A DNA stretch of 64,000 nucleotides, taken from Geodermatophilus sabuli (GTDB taxonomy: Bacteria > Actinomycetota > Actinomycetes > Mycobacteriales > Geodermatophilaceae). Location of the stretch: contig NZ_JAAGWF010000015.1 in the NCBI RefSeq assembly GCF_010686765.1, positions 124,001-188,000 on the forward strand, in the 5' to 3' direction. Shown in pieces: positions 7,775 through 15,917 of the stretch. Numbering within the stretch: the first letter of the stretch is position 1; each line of letters starts with the position of its first letter. A program made the translations under genes and the position numbers. The notes under the pieces are model-generated. The model ran no database searches, had not been told where the DNA came from, and saw only the letters and a list, made by a program, of their open reading frames with translations.

Positions 7775-9381
7775 GCGTCGCTCCTGCGGTGGGTGAGCGC
7801 GACGAGCGCCCCGGCGAAGACGGCGAGCGCCAGCGCCGCGGCGCCCGCCATCACCAGCACGTCGGTCGTCCGGCCGGCCTCGCCGGTCACCAGCCGGCCG
7901 GCGCCGAGCACGGGGAGCATCGCGACCGCGGCGGCGACGGCGGCGCCCAGCCAGCGGCGGTCCACGGTCCGCTCCGGGCGGATGGTGCGCCGCACCAGGT
8001 GGACCACGGTCGCGGCCGCGGCCGTGTCGGCGAGCAGCACGGTGACGCACAACCCGGCGATGCGGGGCAGGAGGCCGGGGAGCAGCAGCGAGCCGGTCCC
8101 GCCGACCACCGTCACCGCGAAGGCGACGATCCCGGCGAGCCGGGGGCCCCGGACGTCGAGGTGGGCGAACAGCGCCTGCCGGCCGATCTCGTGCACCCCG
8201 CTGGCGAGCTGGGCCACGCCGAGGACGGCGATGCAGGCTGCCAGGGCGTCGACCAGCGCGTCGTCCTGCAGCTCACCGGTGGCCAGGGCGGCGGCGATGC
8301 CGCCGGAGAAGGCGACGAGGACGCACAGCGGCGGCAGTCCGGCCGTCCACGCGTACGAGAGCGCCTGCCGCCAGGACGCCGCGTACCGGCCGGCGTCGCC
8401 GTCGCGGACCGCGGCCGACATCCCCGGCATGACGGCGGTCGAGACGGCGCGCGCCCCCAGCGCCGGCGGGACGATGTACACGGTGTAGGCCATCTGGAAG
8501 ACGAGGACGCCGCCCGGCACGGTCGCGGCCACCGCCAGCAGCGTGAAGTGCCCGGACGCGGGCAGCACCGCCACCACGACCGACCGGCGCAACCGCCGGG
8601 CCACCGTCCGGACCTCCTCGTCGGCCCGCCAGCCGCGAGACGGTCGGATGGACAACCCCAGCCGTCGGGCTCCGATGACCTGCAGCGCGGCGTGCAGGGC
8701 GACCGACAGCGTGGCCCCGCACCCGAGCAGGACGACGACCTCGAACGGCACCTCCCCGATCGAGGCGCCGGGAGCGTGCACCACCGCGACGGCGCCCATC
8801 GTGAGCATCAGGCCCACGTTCTCCACGGCCGGTGCGGCGGTGGCCAGTGCGTAGCGCTCGCACGCCTGCTGCGCGGCTGCCCCGAGGGCGGCGACCGTGT
8901 ACAGGACCACCTGCGCCGCCACGAGGACCAGCAGGAGTGCGGTGACGACCAGCGCCCGGCCCCGCGACGCGTCGGGGACCCCCAGCGTCAGCAGCCACGC
9001 CAGCCCCGGCGAGGCGACGACCAGCAGCAGCGCGACCGCGGCCGAGGTGCTGACCAGGAGGCCGCTCAGCCGCCTCAGGTACCGGGCCGTCTCGGCCGTC
9101 CCCCGCTCCGCCACGGACCGGACGACGGCGGGCACGACCACCAGCGCCAGCACGGGCCCGGCCACCACCGAGTAGGTGAGGTTGGGCACCGTGTTCGTGG
9201 CCAGGAAGCTGTTCGTCAGCGACGTCGGACCCAGCACCGCGCCGATGACGACCACCCGGAGGAGGCCCGTCACACGGCTCGTCAGCGTCCAGGCCGCCAC
9301 GGTCGCGGAGCTGCGCGCGACCGTCCGGGTCGGGGCCTCGGCCAGGGGAGGTGGGGGACGGGTGCCCCCCGCGAGCGTCAC
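7771..9381 (-). CDS. MurJ/Wzx-type lipid-linked oligosaccharide flippase
   Basis: The protein has 536 residues and about fourteen membrane segments. The MviN/MurJ family pattern is visible: an early SRVTGLLRVVVIGAVLG, then NSFLATNTVPNLTYSVVAG and ALVVVPAVVRSVAERG. In a polysaccharide locus it most likely flips the undecaprenyl-linked repeat unit. It may resemble MurJ only in fold, since the housekeeping MurJ is usually elsewhere. GTG 9381 begins 8 bp after the stop of the Wzz-like gene and has no strong ribosome site, so the start is less certain than the frame. It overlaps the polymerase gene by ATGA. Confidence 0.87.
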   Translation of the reverse strand: MTLAGGTRPPPPLAEAPTRTVARSSATVAAWTLTSRVTGLLRVVVIGAVLGPTSLTNSFLATNTVPNLTYSVVAGPVLALVVVPAVVRSVAERGTAETARYLRRLSGLLVSTSAAVALLLVVASPGLAWLLTLGVPDASRGRALVVTALLLVLVAAQVVLYTVAALGAAAQQACERYALATAAPAVENVGLMLTMGAVAVVHAPGASIGEVPFEVVVLLGCGATLSVALHAALQVIGARRLGLSIRPSRGWRADEEVRTVARRLRRSVVVAVLPASGHFTLLAVAATVPGGVLVFQMAYTVYIVPPALGARAVSTAVMPGMSAAVRDGDAGRYAASWRQALSYAWTAGLPPLCVLVAFSGGIAAALATGELQDDALVDALAACIAVLGVAQLASGVHEIGRQALFAHLDVRGPRLAGIVAFAVTVVGGTGSLLLPGLLPRIAGLCVTVLLADTAAAATVVHLVRRTIRPERTVDRRWLGAAVAAAVAMLPVLGAGRLVTGEAGRTTDVLVMAGAAALALAVFAGALVALTHRRSDA

Positions 9382-9389
9382 GCCGCCGC

Positions 9390-10295
9390 CTACGGAGTCG
9401 TCCAGCGGCGGGCGATGACGGCGACCCCGAGCAGCGCGACGAGGAGCGCGGCGGCGGCTCCTGCCCCGACGGCCTGCACCCGGCTGGGACTGACCGGGTC
9501 GGACTCGGCGAAGGGAGGCGTCAGCACGGATGCGCCCGCACCGGCCAGCTCGGTGAACCGCACCTCGTCGAGCTGCTCGCGGATCACCTGCTCGCGCTGG
9601 GCCAGCGCGTCGATCTCACCCTGCCGCGCGGGATCGGCGCGCAGGGCCGCGATCTGGTCGACCACGCCCTGCAGCTGTCCCTCGAGGTAGGTGCGCAGCT
9701 CGGCCCGCTGGGTGTTGGCGGACGCGGCCAGGTACTGGTCGATGATCGACTGGAGCATCGGCTGCACGCTGTCCCGATCGCCGTCGGTGAGCCGTAGCGA
9801 GATCACCTCGCTCTCGCTCACGACGCCGGCCTCGAACGCGTCGGAGAGCTCCTCGACCGGCACGTCGTACTGCGCGGCCACCGGGTCGAGCACCGTCCGG
9901 CTCTCGAGCAGCACCAGCTGTGTGGAGAGGTTCCGGTCCTCCCGGAGGAATCCGGTCGGCTGCTCCTGGGTCAGGGAGTACAGCAGCTCGGCCTGCGCCG
10001 CGTAGCGCACGGGCAGCTGCCCCCAGACGTACCAGCCGGTGGCCCCGCCGATGCCGACCAGCACCATGGTCAGGAGGGCCAGGGCGGTCCACCTCCGCGG
10101 GGTCAACCGCCGGCGTCGCCGGGGCCCGACCAGCGGTGCCGCGCCGTCGGTGCGCGCGTCCTCGGCGGGGAGGGCGAGCGCCTCGGGAGCGATGAAGTTG
10201 GGGGCGGGCGGATCGGTGCTCGGGGCACGACCCTCGGCCGAGGCCGGCCTGCGGGGCCGGCCGGCGGTCTTCCGGCCGTTCGTGCTGGTGGTCAC
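9390..10295 (-). CDS. Wzz/capsular chain-length regulator-like membrane protein
   Basis: The protein has 301 residues. A basic, proline-rich cytoplasmic N-terminus (about 85 residues) leads to a membrane segment (WTALALLTMVLVGIGGATGW). A periplasmic-type domain follows with YAAQAELLYS and a long helical region (QRAELRTYLEGQLQGVVDQI ... DALAQREQVIREQLDEV). A second membrane segment (AVGAGAAAALLVALLGVAVI) lies at the end. This two-helix hairpin with an intervening coiled coil is the Wzz architecture, which sets polymer length together with Wzy. No tyrosine kinase domain is fused to it. GTG 10295 overlaps the aminotransferase stop (GTGA). Confidence 0.88.
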   Translation of the reverse strand: MTTSTNGRKTAGRPRRPASAEGRAPSTDPPAPNFIAPEALALPAEDARTDGAAPLVGPRRRRRLTPRRWTALALLTMVLVGIGGATGWYVWGQLPVRYAAQAELLYSLTQEQPTGFLREDRNLSTQLVLLESRTVLDPVAAQYDVPVEELSDAFEAGVVSESEVISLRLTDGDRDSVQPMLQSIIDQYLAASANTQRAELRTYLEGQLQGVVDQIAALRADPARQGEIDALAQREQVIREQLDEVRFTELAGAGASVLTPPFAESDPVSPSRVQAVGAGAAAALLVALLGVAVIARRWTTP

Positions 10296-11398
10296 CGGGT
10301 CACCTGGCCCAGGACGGCGCAGACCGTGTCCACCTGGTCGGCGGTCATGGTCGGGGACATCGGGAGCGACAGGATGTGCCGTGCGGCGTGCTCGGCCACG
10401 GGCAGCGGCCCGTCGGCGAACCCGGCGAGGGCGGGCTGGAGGTGACAGGGCACCGGATAGTGGATGCCCCAGCCGATCCCGGCGGCGTCCAGTGCCCTCG
10501 TCGTGGCCTCGCGGTCGGGCACCTGGACGACCGCGAGGTGGTGCACCGACTCGGCCAGCCGGTGCTGGGCCAGCGGCCGGTGGTCCAGGGGGAGGTGGTG
10601 GAGGTACCGGTCCATCAGGGCACTCCTGTGTCGGTTGTGCCGATCGAGGTGGAGCAGCTTCGCGGAGAGCACGGCAGCCTGGAGGGTGTCCAGCCGGCTG
10701 TTCCGGCCGGGCACCTGGTGCAGGTGGTGTCCGCCGCCGCCGCGTCCGTGGTTGGCCAGCTGCCGGATGCGGGCGCTCAGGTCGGGATCGTCGGTGACCA
10801 CCGCCCCGGCGTCCCCCAGCGCTCCCAGGTTCTTGCCCGGGTAGAAGCTGAAGGCGGCGGCGACGCCCACGCTGCCGGCCCGTCGTCCTCCGAAGCGGGC
10901 CCCGTGCGCCTGGGCGGCGTCCTCGACGAGCGCCAGACCGTGCCGCGCGGCCAGCGGCGCCAGCCGCCCGACGTCCGCCATCTGGCCGAACAGGTGCACG
11001 GCCATGACCGCGACGGTCCGGGGACCGATGGCCGCCGCGACGGCATCGGGGTCGACCTCCAGCGTGTCCGGCAGCACGTCCACGAAACGCGGTCGTGCCC
11101 CCGTGGCGCACACCGCCTCCGCCGTGGCGACGAACGTGTTGGCAGGGACGACGACCTCGTCCCCCGGCCCGACACCGAGCCCGGCCAGGATCAGCTCGAG
11201 CGCGTCCGTGCCGTTGGCGACACCGACGCAGTGCCGCGTGCCGCAGTAGTCGGCGAACTGCTCCTCGAACTCGCCCACCTCGGGGCCGCCGATGAACCCG
11301 CCGTGGGCCACCACGGACTTCCAGGCCAGGTCGAGCTCGTCCCGGAGTGACTCGGTCACGCCGGCGAGGTCGAGGAACGGGATCGGGTGCCGCGTCAT
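10292..11398 (-). CDS. DegT/DnrJ/EryC1/StrS sugar aminotransferase
   Basis: The protein has 368 residues and is a PLP-dependent aminotransferase acting on keto-sugar nucleotides. The PLP lysine is Lys189 in SFYPGKNLGALGD. The preceding EDAAQAHGA carries the aspartate that holds the pyridinium nitrogen, and HLFGQMADV is typical. In the WbpA-WbpB-WbpE scheme this class aminates the C3 keto group of a UDP-uronic acid. Co-location with an oxidoreductase and a UDP-sugar dehydrogenase makes that assignment attractive but unproven. ATG 11398 overlaps the stop of the oxidoreductase gene (ATGA). The length is normal for the family. Confidence 0.93.
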   Translation of the reverse strand: MTRHPIPFLDLAGVTESLRDELDLAWKSVVAHGGFIGGPEVGEFEEQFADYCGTRHCVGVANGTDALELILAGLGVGPGDEVVVPANTFVATAEAVCATGARPRFVDVLPDTLEVDPDAVAAAIGPRTVAVMAVHLFGQMADVGRLAPLAARHGLALVEDAAQAHGARFGGRRAGSVGVAAAFSFYPGKNLGALGDAGAVVTDDPDLSARIRQLANHGRGGGGHHLHQVPGRNSRLDTLQAAVLSAKLLHLDRHNRHRSALMDRYLHHLPLDHRPLAQHRLAESVHHLAVVQVPDREATTRALDAAGIGWGIHYPVPCHLQPALAGFADGPLPVAEHAARHILSLPMSPTMTADQVDTVCAVLGQVTR

Positions 11399-12510
11399 GA
11401 CGCGATCTGCGGGGGGTTGGGGAGCCGGCGACGCATGCCCAGCACGGGTCGGCCGGCCTCCGGCGCCAGGCCGCTCGGGTCGTGCAGCGCACCGGCGAGG
11501 TCGCGGGCCGCCCCCTGGAGTTCGTTCGTCGCCTCCAGCACCCGGACGATCTCCAGGCCGCGTTCTCCCGGGGTGTCGGGCCGCGCCCCGGTCCGGATGC
11601 AGTCCAGGAAGTGCTCGTCCTGGACGAGCAACGGCTCCTTGAACGCGATGTACGGGGACGTGATGTCACCGGTGCGGTAGGACACCGGCAACGCGTGCGC
11701 CGCCGTGGGGTCGTCGATCGCGTCGACGTCGACGCCGATGTCGTAGACCCGGATCCGTTCGTTGTCCGACAGGTCGTCGTAGACGGCCATCTTCCGCTCA
11801 CCGACGACGGTGACCTGCCGGGTCTTGTTGGGGGTCAGCCAGCTCACGTGGACGTAGGCCGGGACCTTGGCGCGCTCGAAGTCCAGGCGCAGGTAGGCCA
11901 CGTCGGCGTGCTGGCTGCTGATGTTGCAGTGCGCCCAGACCGCGGTCGAGGACGGCATCTCGTCGAGGATGTAGCTGACGATGGAGATGTCGTGCGGGGC
12001 GAGGTCCCAGATGACGTTGACGTCGCTCTGGTAGCGACCCAGGCTCAGCCGGGCGGTGTCCACGTACAGGACCCGGCCCAGGGCTCCCGACCGGACGAGC
12101 TCCCGCAGCTTCCAGACCGCGGCGTTGTACTCGAACGTGTGGCCCACCATGAGGTGGACGCGGCGCCGGGCGGCGGCCTCGACGAGCAGTTCGGCGTCCC
12201 AGACGGACGTCGTGAGGGGCTTCTCGACCAGCACGTGCTTGGCCGCCTCGAGCGCCTGCCGGGCGACGGCCGCGTGGGCACCCGGGGGCGTGGCGACGAT
12301 GACGGCGTCGATGTCGTCCAGGACGTCGTCGAGGCAGGTGGCCAACGTCGCCATCGGGTGGTGGGCCGCTGCCTCGGCGAGCCGGTCGGGGTTCGCGTCG
12401 ACGACGGTGACGGCCACCCCGGGCATGCTGCTGAGCACGCGCACGTGCTTGGAGCCCCAGTAGCCGTAGCCGACGACGGCGACCCGGTCCTGGTGTTGCT
12501 GACTTCTCAC
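11395..12510 (-). CDS. Gfo/Idh/MocA-family NAD(P)-dependent sugar oxidoreductase
   Basis: The protein has 371 residues. The N-terminal Rossmann domain has GYGYWG (residues about 14-19), then the family EKP motif in HVLVEKPLTT, where the lysine helps catalysis. A C-terminal alpha/beta domain carries WDLAPHDISI with the probable catalytic histidine. Family members oxidise or reduce sugars; here it would supply the keto-sugar for the DegT aminotransferase encoded immediately downstream. GTG 12510 has AGGAGG about six bases upstream. It is the first gene of the eight-gene minus-strand polysaccharide operon ending at 3690, so its promoter should lie in 12,511-12,690. Confidence 0.92.
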   Translation of the reverse strand: MRSQQHQDRVAVVGYGYWGSKHVRVLSSMPGVAVTVVDANPDRLAEAAAHHPMATLATCLDDVLDDIDAVIVATPPGAHAAVARQALEAAKHVLVEKPLTTSVWDAELLVEAAARRRVHLMVGHTFEYNAAVWKLRELVRSGALGRVLYVDTARLSLGRYQSDVNVIWDLAPHDISIVSYILDEMPSSTAVWAHCNISSQHADVAYLRLDFERAKVPAYVHVSWLTPNKTRQVTVVGERKMAVYDDLSDNERIRVYDIGVDVDAIDDPTAAHALPVSYRTGDITSPYIAFKEPLLVQDEHFLDCIRTGARPDTPGERGLEIVRVLEATNELQGAARDLAGALHDPSGLAPEAGRPVLGMRRRLPNPPQIAS

Positions 12511-12694
12511 GATGTCCTCCTGCGCGGTTCTGCGCGGGTCACGGCGCCGCGGGTGGGGATGCGCGACGGTCTGCCTGCTGATCTGGTCACGTCCTCGACG
12601 GGCGTTGCGCGAGGTCGTGCACGGGGGACGCGGAGCCCCGGTGGGGTGACCGGCCAGAGCCGGACCCGAGCTGTACGGGACGTCGACGGCAGCA

Positions 12695-12714
12695 CACCCG
12701 CGGCACGGCGGGTG
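12695..12714 (-). terminator. hairpin after the VDVPP-repeat gene
   Basis: Two perfect 7-bp arms, CACCCGC and GCGGGTG, are separated by six bases. They lie 15 bp past the stop of the minus-strand repeat-protein gene and before the polysaccharide operon. There is no T-tract, as is common in GC-rich actinomycetes. Confidence 0.45.
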
Positions 12715-12728
12715 GCGCGGACCGCAGC

Positions 12729-13931
12729 TCAGTCCGGTCGGACCCCAGGAGCAACGGCGTCCCCGGCGGTGGAGTCGGCAGCGCCGGCACGGACGGGCAC
12801 CGAGGCCGCGGCCTCCGCTGCCGCGCGCCAGGCGTGCAGCACCGCGAGTGGCACCGCGGCAGCGCCGTCCTGGTTGGTCCCGGACACGGCGGTACCGCAG
12901 GAGCCGGTCGCCGTGGGCGCCGACGGCACGGGTACCGGTGGAGCGGGCGGCAGCTGCCGGTCGGGGGCGAGGGGGGCGACGGGCGCCGGGGCCTCGGCCG
13001 GGACGATCGGCGACACGGTCGCCAGGACGACCGCGGGTCGCACGACGGCGCGCACCTGACGGCTGGTGGCCGCGGAGGCCGGAGAGGCCGGGGAGGCCTC
13101 GGCCCGGCCGGTCGGACCGGTGGGAGCGGGACTGACCGCGCAGAGGGTGGGCGGCGTCTCGGGCGGGTGGGTGGCCGCGATGCCGAGCGTGGCGGGCAGC
13201 TCGGCCGGCACGGTGCCGTCCTCGGACCGGACCAGGTCGGGGAGGACCGGGGGCGTCGACGCGGCGTCCGCCGGCGTGGCCTCGCCGGCGGTGGCGGGGC
13301 CCGCAGGCGTCGCGGCCGGATCGGGGACCGCTGCCGGCGGGACCTCGTCCACCGGCGGGGCGTCGACCGGCGGGACCTCCAACGGCGGGTCCTCGTCCAG
13401 CGGCGGGGCGTCGACGGGCGGGGCGTCGACCGGGGGGACGTCGACGGGCGGGGCGTCGACCGGGGGGACGTCGACGGGCGGGACGTCGACCGGCGGGACG
13501 TCGACGGGCGGGACGTCGACCGGCGGGACGTCGACCGGCGGGACGTCGACCGGCGGGACGTCGACCGGCGGGACGTCAGCGGGCGGGACGTCGACCGGCG
13601 GGGGGACCGGGGCGCCGTCGGTCTGGTCACCGCGGTCCGGCTGCCCGATCCCTCCGGGAGCTCCGCTCCCGGCGTCCGCGGGCGGCACGTCGGCGTATCC
13701 GGGCCAACTCTCCGCGGCGGCGGCCCCTGCACCGCCCACTGGCTGTGCGGCGTCGCCCGCGGTGGCGGTCGTCCCCGCGTGGGCCCGGCCTGCGAGGACC
13801 AGCAGCAGCACCCACGTGCCGGCCACCAACAGCAGGCCGAGCACCGCCCGCCGGAGCCAGCGGTGACCGGCCGTGGGCAGGGGAGCGCCTGGCGTCGCTC
13901 CCGTCAGCGGCGCGCTGCGGGGCGACGACAT
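12729..13931 (-). CDS. secreted proline-rich protein with VDVPP pentapeptide repeats
   Basis: The protein has 400 residues and I do not recognise a named family. An N-terminal signal peptide is clear: basic HRWLRRAVL, a hydrophobic core (LGLLLVAGTWVLLLVLAG) and a probable cleavage after AHA. A low-complexity stretch follows in which VDVPP or VDAPP is repeated about twenty times, encoded by a 15-bp DNA repeat. The C-terminal part is alanine/proline rich and contains no LPXTG motif or terminal membrane anchor that I can see. ATG 13931 follows AGGCGG; an in-frame GTG at 13970 is an alternative. It borders the polysaccharide operon and may be a wall-associated spacer protein. Repeat number is likely to vary between strains. 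Confidence 0.7.
   Translation of the reverse strand: MSSPRSAPLTGATPGAPLPTAGHRWLRRAVLGLLLVAGTWVLLLVLAGRAHAGTTATAGDAAQPVGGAGAAAAESWPGYADVPPADAGSGAPGGIGQPDRGDQTDGAPVPPPVDVPPADVPPVDVPPVDVPPVDVPPVDVPPVDVPPVDVPPVDVPPVDAPPVDVPPVDAPPVDAPPLDEDPPLEVPPVDAPPVDEVPPAAVPDPAATPAGPATAGEATPADAASTPPVLPDLVRSEDGTVPAELPATLGIAATHPPETPPTLCAVSPAPTGPTGRAEASPASPASAATSRQVRAVVRPAVVLATVSPIVPAEAPAPVAPLAPDRQLPPAPPVPVPSAPTATGSCGTAVSGTNQDGAAAVPLAVLHAWRAAAEAAASVPVRAGAADSTAGDAVAPGVRPD
13337..13604 (-). repeat. 15-bp tandem repeat coding for VDVPP units
   Basis: About eighteen imperfect copies of a 15-bp unit (plus-strand form close to GGCGGGACGTCGACC) lie inside the secreted-protein gene. The unit length is a multiple of three, so copy changes keep the frame. 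The central copies are nearly identical and the outer ones diverged (VDAPP, LEVPP). Confidence 0.9.
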
Positions 13932-14039
13932 CGCGGTGCCGCCTGCCAGGACCACACTGCCCCCATCCACGCGTGGGGACGAGGTGGGAAGACCGGATCG
14001 TCCCCGCCGGTCACGTGGGCGGGACCCTCCCGAGGGGGC

Positions 14040-14060
14040 CGATGGGGGTCAACCCCATCG
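14040..14060. promoter_or_regulatory. perfect 8-bp inverted repeat, operator or hairpin
   Basis: The arms CGATGGGG (14040-14047) and CCCCATCG (14053-14060) are separated by GTCAA. The site lies 109 bp upstream of the ATG of the VDVPP-repeat gene and 140 bp downstream of the PHP-protein stop. It may be a regulator site for the former or a terminator of the latter. Confidence 0.4.
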
Positions 14061-14091
14061 CGCACGGGCTCGTGACGCGCCGTGTCCGACA

Positions 14092-14104
14092 TCACATCGT
14101 GTGA
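14092..14104. promoter_or_regulatory. short palindrome TCACA-N3-TGTGA
   Basis: Perfect 5-bp arms with a TCG centre lie 31 bp from the larger inverted repeat. The size suits a dimeric regulator half-site pair. No regulator gene is adjacent, so this is only a candidate. Confidence 0.3.
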
Positions 14105-14199
14105 TCGGTCACTTGCTCCGAAGCGCATCTGTGCAGGTCGCTGTCACCGTGTGGCGGCTGGTCGAGCACGTAGCGTCACCGTCGGGCGTGTCGAGCGGG

Positions 14200-15249
14200 T
14201 CACTCCGTCCAGGCCAGCAGGCGGGCGGCCGGCCAGGTGTTGACCACCCGATCGACCGGGACGCCGACCTCCACGGCCCGTTCGCAGCCGTTGCCCTGCC
14301 AGTCCAGCTGGCCGGGGGCGTGGGCGTCGGTGTCGACGGCGAACTCGCAGCCCAGCTCCACCGCCAGGTGCAGCAGCCGCAGTGGCGGGTCCAGCCGCTC
14401 CGGCCGGGAGTTGATCTCGACCGCGGTGCCGTGCTCGACGCAGGCGGTGAAGACCGCCTCGGCGTCGAAGGTGCTCTCCGGTCGCGGCCGCTGACGGCGT
14501 CCCTCCCGCTGCTCGCGCGGGATGAGCAGCCGCCCGGTGCAGTGCCCCAGGACGTCGGTGTGCGGGTCGGCCACCGCCCGCAGCATCCGCTCGGTCATGG
14601 CGGCCGACTCCGCCCGCAGGTCCGAGTGGACGCTCGCGACGACGACGTCGAGCCGGCCGAGCAGCTCCTCGGTCTGGTCGAGGGAGCCGTCGAGGTTGAT
14701 GTCGCACTCGATGCCGGTGAGGATCCGGAACGGCGCGAGCTCCTCGTTCAGCTGCGCGACGACGTCCAGCTGCCGTTCCAGCCGCTCGGGAGACAGGCCG
14801 TTGGCGACGGTCAGCCGGGGCGAGTGGTCGGTCAGCGCCATGTACTCGTGCCCCAGCCCGATGGCGGCCTCGGCCATCTCCCGGATCGGGCTGCCGCCGT
14901 CCGACCAGTCCGAGTGCACGTGCAGGTCACCGCGGAGCGCGGCGCGGAACTCGGCGACGTCGTCGGCCAGCGGCGTGAGCTCGCCGTGCGTCTCCTCCAG
15001 GCGGGCCAGGTACTCGGGCACCTCGCCGGCATGCGCCTGCACGATCGCCGCACCGGTCTTGGGGCCGATGCCCTTGAGGTCGGTGAGCGTCCGCGTGCGG
15101 ATCCGCCGGTCGAGCTCCTCGGGGCCGAGGGTGTCGACGACGGCGGCGGCGGTGCGGAACGCCGACACCCGGTGCGTGGGCTCGCGGGCGCGCTCCAGGA
15201 GGAAGGCGATCCTCCGGAGCGCGGCCGCGGGCGGGAGTGGAGAGCTCAG
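14200..15249 (-). CDS. PHP-domain phosphoesterase with helix-hairpin-helix N-terminus (PolX C-terminal-like)
   Basis: The protein has about 349 residues. An N-terminal DNA-binding-like part (ALRRIAFLLERAREPTHRVS, then an HhH motif LKGIGPKTGAAIV) is followed by a PHP metal-dependent phosphoesterase domain. The domain shows HVHSDWSDG, ALTDHSP, GIECDINLDG, VVASVHSDL and DTDAHAP as metal-ligand motifs. This is the C-terminal half of family X polymerases without the polymerase. No ATG or GTG precedes the conserved N-terminus in frame; the next GTG would delete most of it. CTG 15249 overlaps the stop of the DoxX-like gene (CTGA) and is the most plausible start. The PHP set looks intact, but its substrate is unknown. 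Confidence 0.82.
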   Translation of the reverse strand: MSSPLPPAAALRRIAFLLERAREPTHRVSAFRTAAAVVDTLGPEELDRRIRTRTLTDLKGIGPKTGAAIVQAHAGEVPEYLARLEETHGELTPLADDVAEFRAALRGDLHVHSDWSDGGSPIREMAEAAIGLGHEYMALTDHSPRLTVANGLSPERLERQLDVVAQLNEELAPFRILTGIECDINLDGSLDQTEELLGRLDVVVASVHSDLRAESAAMTERMLRAVADPHTDVLGHCTGRLLIPREQREGRRQRPRPESTFDAEAVFTACVEHGTAVEINSRPERLDPPLRLLHLAVELGCEFAVDTDAHAPGQLDWQGNGCERAVEVGVPVDRVVNTWPAARLLAWTE

Positions 15250-15794
15250 CGGGCCGCCTTCTTCGCCCGCCGCTCGGCCTTCTTGTGGGCCTTGGCCGCG
15301 CGCTTCTGGGCCTTCTCGTAGCTGCGCTCGGTGCCCTCGGCCGCGCGCTTCGCCGCCCGGCGCGCCCGGTAGCCCACCGACGGCTTGCCCTCGGTGTCGA
15401 CCGCGGCGATCAGCAGCCCACCGAGCAGGCCGAGGTTCTTGAGGAAGTGGGACAGCTGGCCGAAGCGCTCCTTGGGGTCCTCGTGCTCCCAGAAGCGGTG
15501 CCCGGCCAGCGTGGTCGGCACGATGCTGCCGGCGAGGGCGAGCGCGGACAGCCGGGGCAGCTTGCCGAGCGCGAACAGCGAGCCGGCGGCGACCTTCACG
15601 CCCGCGTCGATCCGGACCCACTGCTCGACGTCCCGCGGCACCTGCACCGGCAGCGTCTTGTCCGCCTGCTCGGTGATCTGGTCGACCACGGGCTGCGCAC
15701 CGGGCACCCGCGTCTGCGGGTTGCGCAGGGTGTCGATGCCGCCGTAGACGAACGACGAGGCGAGCAACGGCCGGGCGATCCGGCGGACCAACAT
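15246..15794 (-). CDS. DoxX-family membrane protein with basic tail
   Basis: The protein has 182 residues. A DoxX-like four-helix core is seen from IARPLLASSFVYGGIDTLRN through GVKVAAGSLFALGKLPRLSAL and HFLKNLGLLGGLLIAA. A highly basic lysine/arginine/alanine tail of about 45 residues follows, probably cytoplasmic. DoxX proteins are poorly defined membrane proteins linked to redox stress or quinones. ATG 15794 is chosen because AGAGG lies upstream and the hydrophobic part begins at once. The gene leads into the PHP-protein gene by a CTGA overlap. Confidence 0.82.
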   Translation of the reverse strand: MLVRRIARPLLASSFVYGGIDTLRNPQTRVPGAQPVVDQITEQADKTLPVQVPRDVEQWVRIDAGVKVAAGSLFALGKLPRLSALALAGSIVPTTLAGHRFWEHEDPKERFGQLSHFLKNLGLLGGLLIAAVDTEGKPSVGYRARRAAKRAAEGTERSYEKAQKRAAKAHKKAERRAKKAAR

Positions 15795-15830
15795 GGAGGA
15801 ACCTCTTTCGTCGGGGATCTCGTGTGCTCC

Positions 15831-15855
15831 GGTGCCCGGCCCAGGCCGGGACACC
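15831..15855 (-). terminator. hairpin downstream of the PAP2-DAGK gene
   Basis: The arms are GGTGCCCGGCC (15831-15841) and its complement with one bulged base (15844-15855), closed by a two-base loop. The element sits 63 bp past the stop of the PAP2-DAGK gene and before the DoxX-like gene. Confidence 0.5.
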
Positions 15856-15917
15856 CCTGCTCGGACCGTAGTGAGATCGCCGCGACTCCGCTCGGTCAGC
15901 GACGTCGTCCGGGCCGG

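Noticed and set aside
9390..11801. 803-codon frame ending in the Wzz-like protein
   Set aside because: Codons before 10295 overlap the DegT and oxidoreductase genes in another frame and show no domain.
12834..14075. Plus-strand frames with VDGRDVDRR- or TSTGG-type repeats
   Set aside because: They are the complementary readings of the 15-bp repeat in the secreted VDVPP protein. Only the minus-strand reading has a signal peptide and a plausible start.
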